Origin: an uncultured Bacteroidales bacterium | Lineage (GTDB): Bacteria > Bacteroidota > Bacteroidia > Bacteroidales > UBA932 | DNA: 64,000 nucleotides | Assembly (NCBI GenBank): GCA_900541925.1 | Contig: UQMB01000004.1 | Location: 62,001 to 126,000, forward strand | Reading direction: 5' to 3' | Shown: positions 8,972 through 17,655 of the stretch, piece after piece | Layout of the letters: each line of letters begins with the position of its first letter | How positions within the stretch are numbered: the first letter of the stretch is position 1 | The notes under the pieces: generated by a model | Told to the model about the DNA's origin: nothing | Database searches by the model: none | The model's input: the letters and a program-made list of their open reading frames with translations, nothing else | Made by a program: the position numbers and the translations under genes

Positions 8972-10045
8972 TCAGCCGAGCTTTTCGGCAAGTCTGGCCG
9001 CCAGTTCCACGAACGCCACTCCGTCAGGGCGGGTGCTCAGAGCTGCCGGTTCGCCGGCATCACCGCTCTCGCGAATGCTCTGCACGAGCGGAATCTGCCC
9101 GAGCAGCTCTATCCCGAGATCCTTGGCCATGTTGGCGCCTCCGTCCTTGCCGAAGATGAAGTACTTCTCGTCAGGGTGCTCCTCAGGAGTGAACCAGGCC
9201 ATGTTCTCGACGAGTCCGAAAATCGTCCGGTTGACATTCTTGTTGCGGAACATGTCCACGCCTTTCTCCACGTCCGCGAGAGCCACGGCCTGAGGGGTGG
9301 TCACAATCACGGCCCCCTCCACAGGGATGTCCTGTACGAGGCTGATATGGATGTCGCCCGTTCCAGGAGGCATGTCGATGAGGAGGAAGTCCAAGTCTCC
9401 CCACTTGACCTGGAGTATCATCTGCTTGAGAGCGTTGCAGGCCATCGGCCCTCTCCAGATCAGGGCCTGTCCCTTCTGGGCGAAATAGCCCACGGACATC
9501 CACTTGACCCCGTACTTCTCTATAGGGATTATGAGCTCCTGCCCCTCTTCGCCTTCAGCTTGCGGAGTCATGTCTTCCGTGCCTGTCATGACCGGTACGG
9601 AAGGGCCGTAGACATCGGCGTCGGCGAGCCCGACCTTGTAGCCGAGCCGCGCGAGGGCGCAGGCCAGGTTGACTGCCACGGTGGATTTGCCCACTCCGCC
9701 CTTGCCTGAGGCTATGCCTATTATATGGCGGACATTGCGCAGCTGCTCCAAGCCGAGTTCGTCTATCCCGCTCTTCCTGGCCTTAGGCGTCACTTCGTCC
9801 ACCACAATGGTCTTGACTTCAGACTTGACGCTGTCCGGCAGGTGGCGGACAAGGGCGGCGCGGGCGCTGCCGATAAGATATTCGGAGAGTGGGTCGCGTC
9901 TTTTCGGGAAGGCGAGCGTCACTGTGACTTTGCCGTCTTCCATCTCAATGTTGTTGACCATGCCCAGTTCGACGAGGTCGGCATCCTTCTTTGCAGGATG
10001 CTTGACCTCGCGAAGGGCCAGAAGTATGTCTTCTTTAGTTATCAT
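8972..10045 (-). CDS. Mrp/ApbC-family iron-sulfur carrier P-loop ATPase
   Basis: A 357-residue cytoplasmic protein that by family would bind a 4Fe-4S cluster and deliver it to apoproteins. Residues about 1-80 form the MIP18/DUF59 domain (ITKEDILLALREVKHPAKK). The P-loop domain begins with IIGIASGKGGVGKSTVAVNL, the deviant Walker A with the signature lysine (GKGGVGKST). Switch motifs follow in MPPGTGDIHISLVQD. The usual CxxC near the C-terminus, which ligates the bridging cluster in many Mrp proteins, is not evident in this sequence, so cluster binding may differ. The ATG overlaps the stop of the upstream S46 peptidase gene by 4 bp. Confidence 0.9.
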   Translation of the reverse strand: MITKEDILLALREVKHPAKKDADLVELGMVNNIEMEDGKVTVTLAFPKRRDPLSEYLIGSARAALVRHLPDSVKSEVKTIVVDEVTPKARKSGIDELGLEQLRNVRHIIGIASGKGGVGKSTVAVNLACALARLGYKVGLADADVYGPSVPVMTGTEDMTPQAEGEEGQELIIPIEKYGVKWMSVGYFAQKGQALIWRGPMACNALKQMILQVKWGDLDFLLIDMPPGTGDIHISLVQDIPVEGAVIVTTPQAVALADVEKGVDMFRNKNVNRTIFGLVENMAWFTPEEHPDEKYFIFGKDGGANMAKDLGIELLGQIPLVQSIRESGDAGEPAALSTRPDGVAFVELAARLAEKLG

Positions 10046-12027
10046 TTCACTATATTCATTTCATCAAGGAGCCAGCCGGCGCCGCCGAACTTGTCCATCA
10101 TAAACAGCACGTATCTGATATCCACGCAGATGCACCTCTGGAGGTTAGGCTCGAAGATGACATCTCCGCTCATCGCCTCCCAGTTGCCGTCGAAGGCGAG
10201 TCCGATCAGGTTGCCGTCTGCGTCCATCACAGGGCTTCCGGAGTTGCCTCCCGTGATGTCGAGGTTGGTCAGGAAGCAGGTGACGAGCTGTCCCTGCGCG
10301 TCCGCATACTGGCCGTAGTCCTTGGCGTTATAGAGTTCCTTGAGCCGCGCAGGGACGCGGAACTCATAGTTGCCTGGGTCTTCTTTTTCCATCACGCCCT
10401 TGAGGGTCGTGTAATACTTATAGACGACGCCGTCCTTAGGCTCGTAGCCCTTGACCGTGCCGTAGGTGAGACGGCAGGTGAAGTTGGCGTCCGGGTAGCT
10501 CGGCTTGGCTTTCTGCCACTCCAGGAGGGCGGCCGCATATGCCTTGGTCGGAGCTTCCAGGGTGTCATCCCATGTGATGGTCTGCCTGTAGAGCGGTCCG
10601 CGCTTGTCTATGATGGCTCCGCGGAGCACGGCGGCCGGATCCTCGTCAAGGTTGACGCCCGCCGCGCGTGCGGCCTCGAGCTTGTCGTATGAGGTGAAGA
10701 CGCTTTCGTCGAAGATCTTGTCTATCATCTCCTCGCTCACATCCACCCTGTCCTGAGGGTCGGCGTTCTGCAGATAGTGACGCACCATCGCGTGGGCCAC
10801 CTTGCGGTCCACTTCAGCGTCGTAGTCTTTGTAGTCAGAGGCGTCCTTGGCCCTGACGAGCCCGATAAGCTCGATCTTGCTCAGGGTCTCGGATATCAGG
10901 GTGTAGCCCTGATAGGCCGCCTTGCGCCCGGCCACGCCTGACGCTATCTCGGACACAGGGTCTCCGTATTTCTTGATTCTGCCTTTCTTTTCCCCTATCC
11001 AGGCGCCGAGTTCGGCTTCCTTCTCTTCCTGGCGGCCGATCACATTGAGTTTGGCGAAGGCTTCTTTCATCCCTATCCACTTCTTCCACCCGTTGGAGGA
11101 GGAGGCGTATTTGCTCGCATATTGCAGGCCGACCTTGTCGCTTGCCCTCATCTCCTTCCAGAGTACATCCTGGCGCACGGTGCGTGCAGCTATGCGTATG
11201 TCGTTGAGCTCCAGCATGTCTTCAAGCTGTGAGGCGGTCTGGAAGCGCTGGGTTCTGCCAGGGTAGCCCATGATCATCGCGAAGTCGCCTTCCTGGATGC
11301 CCTTGAGCGAAATGTTGAGGAACCGCCTCGGTACCATAGGGACATTGCTCTCTGAGTAGTCGGCCGGCTCGTTGTCCGCGCCGGCGTAGACACGGAACAT
11401 CGAGAAGTCGCAAGTGTGGCGCGGCCACATCCAGTTGTCGGTGTCTCCTCCGAACTTGCCGGACGCTGCCGGCGGCGCTCCGACAAACCTGACATCGCGG
11501 TAGACTTTATATATTACGAGATACTGCACATTGTCGTTGAAGAAGCTGACAATCTGTGCAGTGCAGTGCGGGTTCTCCTTGACGGCCTTCGCTATCAGGG
11601 CGTCCGCGGACTTCTCGTCCTTCACCTTGCCGGTCACGTCCGTCATCTTCTGCAGGAACTTCACGCTAAGCCCCGGCACCGGAATCTCCTCGCTGCGGCT
11701 GGAGGCCCAGTAGCCGTCTTCCAGATAGTTGTGCTCCTCGGACGAGAGCGCCTGGATGCTGCCGTAGCCGCAGTGGTGGTTGGTCACGAGCAGTCCGCTG
11801 CCGGAAATGATCTCTCCGGTGCATCCGCCGCCGAACTGTACCACCGCGTCCTTGATGGAGGAGTGGTTGATGCTGTAGATCTGGTCGGGCGAGAGCCTCG
11901 AACCGAGATTACGCAAGGCGTCGCTGTTGATCTTTTCAAGCAGAGGGAGCATCCACATGCCCTCGTCAGCCCTTGCCGACGGCAGCATAGCCGCAATCGC
12001 GGCGAGAGTGAGTAAAAACTTCTTCAT
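10042..12027 (-). CDS. Peptidase family S46, DPP7-like dipeptidyl-peptidase (periplasmic)
   Basis: A 661-residue exported serine peptidase that removes dipeptides from peptide N-termini, part of the amino-acid-from-peptide economy of asaccharolytic and gut Bacteroidetes. A signal peptide ends near SARADEG. The chymotrypsin-type core shows GLLVTNHHCGYGSI (catalytic His) and, near residue 614, ITGGNSGSPVMDADG (catalytic Ser in GNSGSP). Eighteen residues after that serine the protein has glycine, in LAFDGNWE. In Porphyromonas gingivalis this position is Gly673 in DPP7 and Arg673 in DPP11, so I infer a DPP7-like preference for hydrophobic rather than acidic P1 residues. Length is somewhat shorter than the ~710 residues of DPP7. 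It starts 6 bp after rnhB's stop. Confidence 0.9.
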   Translation of the reverse strand: MKKFLLTLAAIAAMLPSARADEGMWMLPLLEKINSDALRNLGSRLSPDQIYSINHSSIKDAVVQFGGGCTGEIISGSGLLVTNHHCGYGSIQALSSEEHNYLEDGYWASSRSEEIPVPGLSVKFLQKMTDVTGKVKDEKSADALIAKAVKENPHCTAQIVSFFNDNVQYLVIYKVYRDVRFVGAPPAASGKFGGDTDNWMWPRHTCDFSMFRVYAGADNEPADYSESNVPMVPRRFLNISLKGIQEGDFAMIMGYPGRTQRFQTASQLEDMLELNDIRIAARTVRQDVLWKEMRASDKVGLQYASKYASSSNGWKKWIGMKEAFAKLNVIGRQEEKEAELGAWIGEKKGRIKKYGDPVSEIASGVAGRKAAYQGYTLISETLSKIELIGLVRAKDASDYKDYDAEVDRKVAHAMVRHYLQNADPQDRVDVSEEMIDKIFDESVFTSYDKLEAARAAGVNLDEDPAAVLRGAIIDKRGPLYRQTITWDDTLEAPTKAYAAALLEWQKAKPSYPDANFTCRLTYGTVKGYEPKDGVVYKYYTTLKGVMEKEDPGNYEFRVPARLKELYNAKDYGQYADAQGQLVTCFLTNLDITGGNSGSPVMDADGNLIGLAFDGNWEAMSGDVIFEPNLQRCICVDIRYVLFMMDKFGGAGWLLDEMNIVK

Positions 12028-12033
12028 ATAAAA

Positions 12034-12651
12034 TCAAATATCGAATAAACTTGGTTCCAGGGCCTTGGGGTGGAAGGAGCGGCGATGCTCCGGGGTGAGT
12101 CCGTAGCGGCGGATAGCCTCTATATGCTCCGGAGTGGGGTAGCCCATGTTGTGCGCCCAGCCGTACTGCGGATAACGCCTGTCGAGTTCCCTCATCTTCT
12201 CGTCCCTTCGGGTCTTGGCCAGCACGGATGCGGCCGCTATCGACGCGTAGGTCGCGTCCCCGTGCACTACCGTGGCATAGCCATATCCTTCCATCGGGCG
12301 GAAACGGTTGCCGTCTATCAGCAGGAAGTCAGGCTTGACGGCGAGCCGCCGTACTGCGCGCTGCATCCCCTCCACCGAGGCCCAGAGGATGTTGAGCGAG
12401 TCTATCTCTTCTGCGCTCACTTCCTCCACGGCCCACGCTACGGCTTCCCTCTCTATCACTTCCCTCAATATGTCTCGGGATTTTTCGCTCATCTGCTTGG
12501 AGTCGTTGAGCAGCGGATGGCGGAAACCTTCGGGCAGGATTACGGCCGCGGCGAACACGGGCCCGGCCAGTGGGCCGCGTCCCGCCTCATCGCATCCGGC
12601 TTCGGTGAAGCCGGGGTGCATGTTGCCCAAAAGATGGATTTCCTGTGGCAT
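12034..12651 (-). CDS. rnhB: Ribonuclease HII
   Basis: RNase HII cuts RNA in RNA-DNA hybrids and excises misincorporated ribonucleotides. The 205-residue protein has the catalytic acidic set in EAGCDEAGRGPLAGPV (D and E of DEAG), then LLIDGNRF and VVHGDATYASIAAASVLAKTRRDE, where the GD and downstream acidic residues complete the metal site. The C-terminus HRRSFHP is the family's conserved end, followed by a short tail ending SLFDI, which resembles a PCNA/sliding-clamp-binding motif. A TAAATTTG promoter element ends 7 bp upstream of the ATG, so it heads the rnhB-S46-mrp-rsmA run. Confidence 0.95.
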   Translation of the reverse strand: MPQEIHLLGNMHPGFTEAGCDEAGRGPLAGPVFAAAVILPEGFRHPLLNDSKQMSEKSRDILREVIEREAVAWAVEEVSAEEIDSLNILWASVEGMQRAVRRLAVKPDFLLIDGNRFRPMEGYGYATVVHGDATYASIAAASVLAKTRRDEKMRELDRRYPQYGWAHNMGYPTPEHIEAIRRYGLTPEHRRSFHPKALEPSLFDI

Positions 12652-12658
12652 AATGCCA

Positions 12659-12666
12659 CAAATTTA
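12659..12666 (-). promoter_or_regulatory. TAAATTTG -7 promoter element for rnhB
   Basis: Matches TAnnTTTG on the minus strand and ends 7 bp before the rnhB start codon, implying a leader of only a few nucleotides. Confidence 0.5.
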
Positions 12667-12693
12667 GAAACACTTCGCGACTTTGCCAACTTC

Positions 12694-13098
12694 TTATTCG
12701 TCCTTGAGACGGGAGAGCAGAAAGGCGTTGGTCTGGCTGAGCGTCTTGATGGTCTGGTCCTGGGTCTGCACCATCTGCAGGGCCGTCTTGAGTTTCTCTC
12801 CCAACACTTCGAGCCTGCTCTCGTAGTCGCGTATCAGGGCTTTCCTCTGCTCGTCAAAGTTACGCTTCTCCTCCAGCAGGCTGTCTTGCCGGCCGGCGGA
12901 GACGAGGTCTCCCGCGTCCAGCCCGAAATAGGCGGCGAACTTCGAGAGAGTCTTGCAGTACAGGTTGACCTTGCCGGTCTCGAAGTTGATGTAGGTCGTG
13001 CGTCCGATGCCGAGTTCGTCGGCCATCATCGCCTGGGACAGTCCGGCCTCCTCCCTGATTCTCCGTATGCTCGTATGTGTCTTGTCAGTAGGCATCAT
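12694..13098 (-). CDS. Small XRE-type helix-turn-helix regulator with C-terminal coiled coil
   Basis: About 134 residues. IRRIREEAGLSQAMMADELGIGRTTYINFETGK is a clear Cro/C1-type HTH (roughly residues 8-60 including recognition helix GIGRTTYINFE). From about residue 75 the sequence is charged and heptad-like (LLEEKRNFDEQRKALIRDYES and onward), suggesting a dimerising coiled coil. I use the ATG at 13096-13098; a second ATG follows directly at 13093-13095. A longer in-frame reading to 13233 gives a non-conserved hydrophobic extension and is probably not translated. A TATTTTTG promoter element ends 2 bp before the start. The target is unknown. Confidence 0.8.
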   Translation of the reverse strand: MMPTDKTHTSIRRIREEAGLSQAMMADELGIGRTTYINFETGKVNLYCKTLSKFAAYFGLDAGDLVSAGRQDSLLEEKRNFDEQRKALIRDYESRLEVLGEKLKTALQMVQTQDQTIKTLSQTNAFLLSRLKDE

Positions 13099-13100
13099 GA

Positions 13101-13108
13101 CAAAAATA
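13101..13108 (-). promoter_or_regulatory. TATTTTTG -7 promoter element abutting the HTH gene start
   Basis: Matches TAnnTTTG on the minus strand with only 2 bp before the first ATG; predicts a leaderless mRNA if it is functional. Confidence 0.45.
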
Positions 13109-13251
13109 GTCAGTATGCCACGAAGCCCGATACCTGAAAAAGCGCACATTGTCCATAAAAAATAAACAAAAGACATAAAAAAGATATATTTATGTGCCGC
13201 CGTCCTTGCCGGGTGTTGTTTATTTGTGGACAAAAGTCCAACTTGGCGGGC

Positions 13252-13479
13252 ATGGACAAAAAGCGAGAAATGCTGCTCTCGGAGCTGGAGAGCCTGCTTG
13301 ATGGCGGGGAACTGTGCCCAGAAGGGCCTCTCAGCCTGTCTGACGTGTGCCGCCGCAGGCTCGGGGTGTACCCGCCGGACCTTGATGAAATCCTGCTTGA
13401 AGAACTCGGTCTGGAGGGAGAAGAAATTTTTGCCGCATATGGCTGTAAGGTTATTGACAATAGGAACAAATTTTATTAG
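13252..13479 (+). CDS. Small hypothetical protein
   Basis: A possible 75-residue acidic cytoplasmic protein starting MDKKREMLLSELESLLDGG. It sits between the divergent HTH regulator and EF-G2 and ends 48 bp before EF-G2. The sequence is leucine/glutamate rich (DEILLEELGLEGEEIF), resembling small conserved Bacteroidales proteins of unknown role, but I cannot name a family. Codon use looks like coding DNA. The promoter element for EF-G2 overlaps its stop codon. Confidence 0.5.
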   Translation: MDKKREMLLSELESLLDGGELCPEGPLSLSDVCRRRLGVYPPDLDEILLEELGLEGEEIFAAYGCKVIDNRNKFY

Positions 13480-13484
13480 ATTTG
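13477..13484 (+). promoter_or_regulatory. TAGATTTG -7 promoter element for the EF-G2 gene
   Basis: Matches TAnnTTTG; predicts a leader of about 40 nt before the ATG at 13528. Confidence 0.5.
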
Positions 13485-13527
13485 TGGACTTTGCATCAAA
13501 ACCAAGTAATTATAACAACACGAAACG

Positions 13528-15645
13528 ATGAAAGAATACACAACCAAAGAGATCCGCAACGTGGTACTTCTCGGAGCGACAAAGTCCGGAAAGACCACGT
13601 TGGCTGAAGCTATGCTCTATGAGGGCAAGGTTATTGACAGGCGCGGAAGCGTGGAGGACAAGAACACCCTCTCCGACTACAATGAGCTGGAGAAGATCAA
13701 CCAGCGTTCCATCTACGCGAGCCCTCTTTATGCCGAGTTCCTCGGAGCAAAAGTCAACATAATAGACGCTCCTGGCGCCGATGACTTCATCGGAGGAGCA
13801 TATTCGGCATTCAGGGTGTGCGAGAGCGGCGTGCTCGTCATCAACGCCCAGCAGGGAGTCGAGGTGGGCACCGAGAACTTCATCCGCCTCGCTTCAGACA
13901 AGAAACTTCCTCTCGTGGTGGCCGTCAACCAGCTCGACGCTGACAAGGCCGACTGGGAGAGCGTGCAGGCGTCCCTCCAGGAAGCTATGGGCAAGAAACT
14001 TGTCTATATCCAGTTCCCGGTCAACGTGGGCCCGGCTTTCGACGGGTTTGTGGACGTGCTCACCAACAAATACTATCATTTCAAGGACAACAACGGCACC
14101 CGTGAGGACCTGGAGATTCCGGAGAACATCAAGGAGCAGGCGGAAGAATTGCGCCAGGAGCTTATCGAGAGGGCTGCCGAGTATGACGATACCCTTATGG
14201 AGAAGTTCTTCGAGTCGGGAAGTCTCACCGAGGACGAGATCCGCAAGGGCCTCAACCGCGGCATCGTGGCCGGAGAGGCTTATCCGGTATTCTGTGTCAG
14301 CGCCAAGAAGGATATAGGAGTCAAGAGGCTTCTCGAGTTCACCAAGAACGTCGTTCCCGCCCCTTCCTGCAAGGAAGACGGCCCGGCCTCACTTTTCATA
14401 TATAAAAACGATGTGGAGCCGCACCTCGGAGAAGTGTCTTTCTTCAAGGTGATGAGCGGTACGATTACTCCGGGAATGGACCTGGAAGATCCTTCCAGCG
14501 GCAACAAGGAGCGCCTCTCCGCCATATATGCCGTGGCCGGTCTCAAGAAAGAGCCTGTGACGGCACTCAAGGCCGGAGATCTCGGATGTACCGTGAAGCT
14601 CAAGAACGGCCGTTCCAACATTACCCTTTCAGCGCCGGGTTCCGGCCTTGAATGGGACAGGATAGCTTACCCTGCGCCTAAATACCGCTGCGCCATCAAG
14701 GCCAAGGTACAGCAGGATGAGCAGAAGCTCGGCGACGCTCTCAAGAAGATCGCATCCCAGGATCCTACCGTGATCGTGGAGTACTCCAAGGAACTCCGCC
14801 AGACCATACTCAGCGGCAACGGGGAGCAGCATATCAACATCGTCAAATGGCGTCTCAACAACGAGTTCAAGCTCGAAGTGGAGCTCTTCGCCCCGAAGAT
14901 TCCGTATCGCGAGACCATCACCAAGACCTCCTGCGCCACCTATCGCCACAAGAAGCAGTCCGGCGGTGCCGGGCAGTTCGGAGAGGTGTCCCTGCTCATC
15001 TGCCCTTACGAGGAAGGAGTTGACGCACCGAAGGTGTTCAAGATCAACGGCAAGGATATGGTGATGAACATCAAGTCCTCAGAGTCTTTCGACCTGGAGT
15101 GGGGCGGGAAGCTGGAGTTCTACAACTGCGTCGTCGGCGGCGCCATCGACGCGCGCTTCATGCCTGCCATCCTCAAGGGTATCAACGACAAGATGACCGA
15201 AGGCCCGCTCACCGGCTCATACGCGCGCGACATCCGCGTTTATGTGTATGACGGCAAGATGCACCCGGTAGACTCCAACGAAATCTCGTTCGTGCTCGCC
15301 GCACGCAACGCCTTCAAGGAGGCCTTCCGCAATGCCGGCCCTAAGATCATGGAGCCTATCTACAATGTCGAGGTGATGACGCCTGCTGAATATCAGGGCT
15401 CTTGCATGTCCGACCTTCAGAACCGTCGCGGCATTCTCGGAGACATGGGCGCCGACAAGGGATTCTCAATCCTCAAGGCCCGCGTCCCTCTCGCTGAGCT
15501 CTACCGCTACTCCACGACACTCAGCTCGCTGACCTCCGGAGCGGCCACGTTCTCGATGTCTTTCGCGGACTATCAGCCGGTTCCTGGCGATGTGCAGACC
15601 AAGCTGCTTGCCGAGTATGCGGCAGCCGAGGCTGACGAAGACTAG
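13528..15645 (+). CDS. EF-G paralogue of the EF-G2 type with altered GTPase motifs
   Basis: A 705-residue translation-factor homologue, the same length as the canonical EF-G encoded at 39665. All EF-G domains are present. The P-loop is intact (GATKSGKTT, residues 16-24), but the switch I segment ERGITIT of EF-G is replaced by INQRSIYAS, and the G3 motif DTPGHVDF is replaced by DAPGADDF (residues 80-87), removing the catalytic histidine. G4 is NQLD instead of NKMD. These changes match the Bacteroides EF-G2, which established work describes as promoting translation without GTPase activity and as important for gut colonisation under nutrient limitation. It is monocistronic, with its own promoter and a GC-rich terminator. 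I infer the same role; in-vitro activity cannot be read from sequence. Confidence 0.9.
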   Translation: MKEYTTKEIRNVVLLGATKSGKTTLAEAMLYEGKVIDRRGSVEDKNTLSDYNELEKINQRSIYASPLYAEFLGAKVNIIDAPGADDFIGGAYSAFRVCESGVLVINAQQGVEVGTENFIRLASDKKLPLVVAVNQLDADKADWESVQASLQEAMGKKLVYIQFPVNVGPAFDGFVDVLTNKYYHFKDNNGTREDLEIPENIKEQAEELRQELIERAAEYDDTLMEKFFESGSLTEDEIRKGLNRGIVAGEAYPVFCVSAKKDIGVKRLLEFTKNVVPAPSCKEDGPASLFIYKNDVEPHLGEVSFFKVMSGTITPGMDLEDPSSGNKERLSAIYAVAGLKKEPVTALKAGDLGCTVKLKNGRSNITLSAPGSGLEWDRIAYPAPKYRCAIKAKVQQDEQKLGDALKKIASQDPTVIVEYSKELRQTILSGNGEQHINIVKWRLNNEFKLEVELFAPKIPYRETITKTSCATYRHKKQSGGAGQFGEVSLLICPYEEGVDAPKVFKINGKDMVMNIKSSESFDLEWGGKLEFYNCVVGGAIDARFMPAILKGINDKMTEGPLTGSYARDIRVYVYDGKMHPVDSNEISFVLAARNAFKEAFRNAGPKIMEPIYNVEVMTPAEYQGSCMSDLQNRRGILGDMGADKGFSILKARVPLAELYRYSTTLSSLTSGAATFSMSFADYQPVPGDVQTKLLAEYAAAEADED

Positions 15646-15663
15646 TCGGAGCACATACGACAT

Positions 15664-15694
15664 GGCGGCGGTGACGGCAAAGTCCGGCGCCGCC
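15664..15694 (+). terminator. Intrinsic terminator-like hairpin after EF-G2
   Basis: Perfect 7-bp GC stem GGCGGCG / CGCCGCC (15664-15670 with 15688-15694), followed by a T-rich stretch. Confidence 0.6.
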
Positions 15695-15695
15695 G

Positions 15696-15727
15696 TTTGT
15701 CATTTTTGCATGGATTGGATATATTTG
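15696..15727 (+). promoter_or_regulatory. Consensus Bacteroidetes promoter for the barrel protein gene
   Basis: TTTG at 15696-15699, 20 bp spacer, TATATTTG at 15720-15727: the -33/-7 arrangement of the primary sigma factor with ideal spacing. It starts right after the terminator hairpin of the preceding gene. Confidence 0.75.
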
Positions 15728-15744
15728 CGGAGATACTTTGACGG

Positions 15745-16392
15745 ATGGACAGAATCAAGATTCTTTTTGCCTGCCTTGTCGCCATGTTTGCGGCAACTCA
15801 GCGTTCGGATGCCCAGTTGGCATTGAGCCTCGGCGCGTCCTTCCCCGGGACCGTGTACACGGACAACGGGTATGACAACTACTACGCCAAGCTCCGCATA
15901 GGATTCGATGTCGGGGCCCAGTACAACTTCAGCATCAACAAGTATCTGGACGCTATAGTCAGCGCGGACTTCATCCGTCACGGACTCGGGAAGATGGCTC
16001 AGAACCAGATGGGGTTTGAGTACTCGCGCTATCCTTCTTATCTGAACTTCCCCCTGATGGCCGGCGTCGCCTGCAAGATAGATTTTGACGGGCAGGGTTT
16101 CATCAATCCTTCACACCACGCGTTCATAGAGGTTAGGGCCGGGGCCAACGCCTCCACACAGACTCGCGCCGTATTCACCGACAAGAACGGCGTCAAGCAG
16201 ACCAGACGCTACAGCGTCGGCTTCGCTCCGGCGTTTTCTGTCGGCGCCGGGATGCGTTTTTCCGACCATGGCGCCATCTCCATCCGTTTTGTGGACCTTG
16301 GAGACATCCGGCTACATGAAAGGGGGGACAACGGATCAGAGCTCCGCTATTCCCCCCGTATGGTGGATATCCGTTATTCCTATTACTTCTAG
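15745..16392 (+). CDS. Outer-membrane beta-barrel protein (PorT/OmpW-like size class), function unknown
   Basis: A 215-residue exported protein: signal peptide ending near QRSDAQ, then alternating amphipathic beta-strands (LALSLGASF, YAKLRIGFDVGAQYNF, FIEVRAGANAST, FAPAFSVGAGMRF) and a C-terminal strand ending in phenylalanine (VDIRYSYYF), the usual signal for BAM-dependent outer-membrane insertion. Roughly 8 strands can be drawn. No enzymatic motif is seen. Its stop codon shares the palindrome CTAG (16389-16392) with the stop codon of the convergent adaptor gene. Confidence 0.75.
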   Translation: MDRIKILFACLVAMFAATQRSDAQLALSLGASFPGTVYTDNGYDNYYAKLRIGFDVGAQYNFSINKYLDAIVSADFIRHGLGKMAQNQMGFEYSRYPSYLNFPLMAGVACKIDFDGQGFINPSHHAFIEVRAGANASTQTRAVFTDKNGVKQTRRYSVGFAPAFSVGAGMRFSDHGAISIRFVDLGDIRLHERGDNGSELRYSPRMVDIRYSYYF

Positions 16393-17645
16393 AATATCAG
16401 CACGTCGCTGTCTCCGTAGTTGTCGTAGGAGGAGGTGATGACCTTCTCTCCCGGTTCAAGGCCCTCAAGAACCTCGTAGTATCTTGGGTTCTGCCTGCCG
16501 ATGCGGATTTCTCTCTTGACGGCTTTTGAGCCGTCCGGCGTCAGCACATATATCCATTTGCCGCCTGTCTTCTGGTAGAATGTCCCGCGCGGGATGATGA
16601 TGCCTTCTTCCGGCTGCCCGAGCTGGAGGTTGAGGTAGTAGGTCTGGCCTGTGCGTATGTTGTCCGGCTGCTCAGCTTCGAACTTGAAGTCGGCCTGGAA
16701 CTTGCCGTCCCGTACCTCCGGGTAGACCTTGCGCAGGCGCACCGCGAAGTTGCTGCCCTGGCGCTCGAAACTGGCCTGGAGTCCCGGGGTGACCCGGTCT
16801 ATGTAGTGTTCGTCGATCTTGGCTTCTATCTTGTAGTCTCCGACAGAGTTGATCTGCCCTATTTTCATCCCCGAGGACACGCTCTGCCCGAGCACGACAT
16901 CCAGGAGCCCGAGTTCCCCGTCGATGGGGGCCTTGATGGTCAGGTTGGACTTGCGGTTGCGTATCATGGCCATGTTCTGCCTCATGTTGTCGAGACTCTC
17001 CTGCATCTGGTTGATTTCCACTCCTCTATAGAGGCTGTCCTGGACCGCCCTTTCCTTGACGAGCTTGTATTTCTGCTGCGCGAGTTCGTAGTCTTCTTTG
17101 GCTTTGAGATACTCCTCCCGGGCGATGAGTTTGTCTTGGTACAGGGCGGACTGCTGCTCGTAGTTCCTGCGGCTGCGCCTGACATCCATCTCGTAGGTCA
17201 TCTCGTCCTGCTTGACGGAGAGCTTCTGCTGCTCCATCTGGATCATGGTGTTGCGCAGGATGTTCTCCTTCTCGGCGAGCTCCGCCTCCGAGTTGAGGAT
17301 CTCCAGGTCAAGGTTGTCGTTGCTGAGCAGGAGAAGGGGCTCCCCGGCGCGGACCATGGACCCTTCCTCGACCAGGATTTTCTGCACCACCCCGCCTTCC
17401 TGCGGGCTGAGCTGGATAGTGGTCATAGGCTGCACCTGGCCGCCTACCCTGATGTAGTCGTTGAACTCTCCTTTCTGCACTTCGCTGATGCTGACGGTGT
17501 CCTTGTCAACCCGGAACGAACTTGAGTTGTCCCTGAACACGAGATACAGCACGAAAGCCAGCACTACGCCCCCGAGCCAGTACGGCAGGGCTTTCTTCGT
17601 GAATGCGACTCTCCAGCCGGTTTTCTTTTCGATTATCTTATCCAT
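16389..17645 (-). CDS. Periplasmic adaptor (HlyD/MacA-type membrane fusion protein)
   Basis: A 418-residue inner-membrane-anchored adaptor that would join FtsX-type permeases to the outer-membrane channel. One transmembrane helix lies at about residues 20-40 (LPYWLGGVVLAFVLYLVF). The lipoyl half-motifs are in VVQKILVEEGSMVRAGEPLLLL and in NLTIKAPIDGELGLLDVVLGQSV, flanking a long alpha-helical hairpin (about residues 115-235, heptad-rich). The beta-barrel and membrane-proximal domains follow to the C-terminus. It starts 10 bp after the TolC stop, in one operon with it, behind a sigma54-like promoter and tandem operator palindromes. Confidence 0.9.
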   Translation of the reverse strand: MDKIIEKKTGWRVAFTKKALPYWLGGVVLAFVLYLVFRDNSSSFRVDKDTVSISEVQKGEFNDYIRVGGQVQPMTTIQLSPQEGGVVQKILVEEGSMVRAGEPLLLLSNDNLDLEILNSEAELAEKENILRNTMIQMEQQKLSVKQDEMTYEMDVRRSRRNYEQQSALYQDKLIAREEYLKAKEDYELAQQKYKLVKERAVQDSLYRGVEINQMQESLDNMRQNMAMIRNRKSNLTIKAPIDGELGLLDVVLGQSVSSGMKIGQINSVGDYKIEAKIDEHYIDRVTPGLQASFERQGSNFAVRLRKVYPEVRDGKFQADFKFEAEQPDNIRTGQTYYLNLQLGQPEEGIIIPRGTFYQKTGGKWIYVLTPDGSKAVKREIRIGRQNPRYYEVLEGLEPGEKVITSSYDNYGDSDVLIF

Positions 17646-17655
17646 GGTAAATCTT

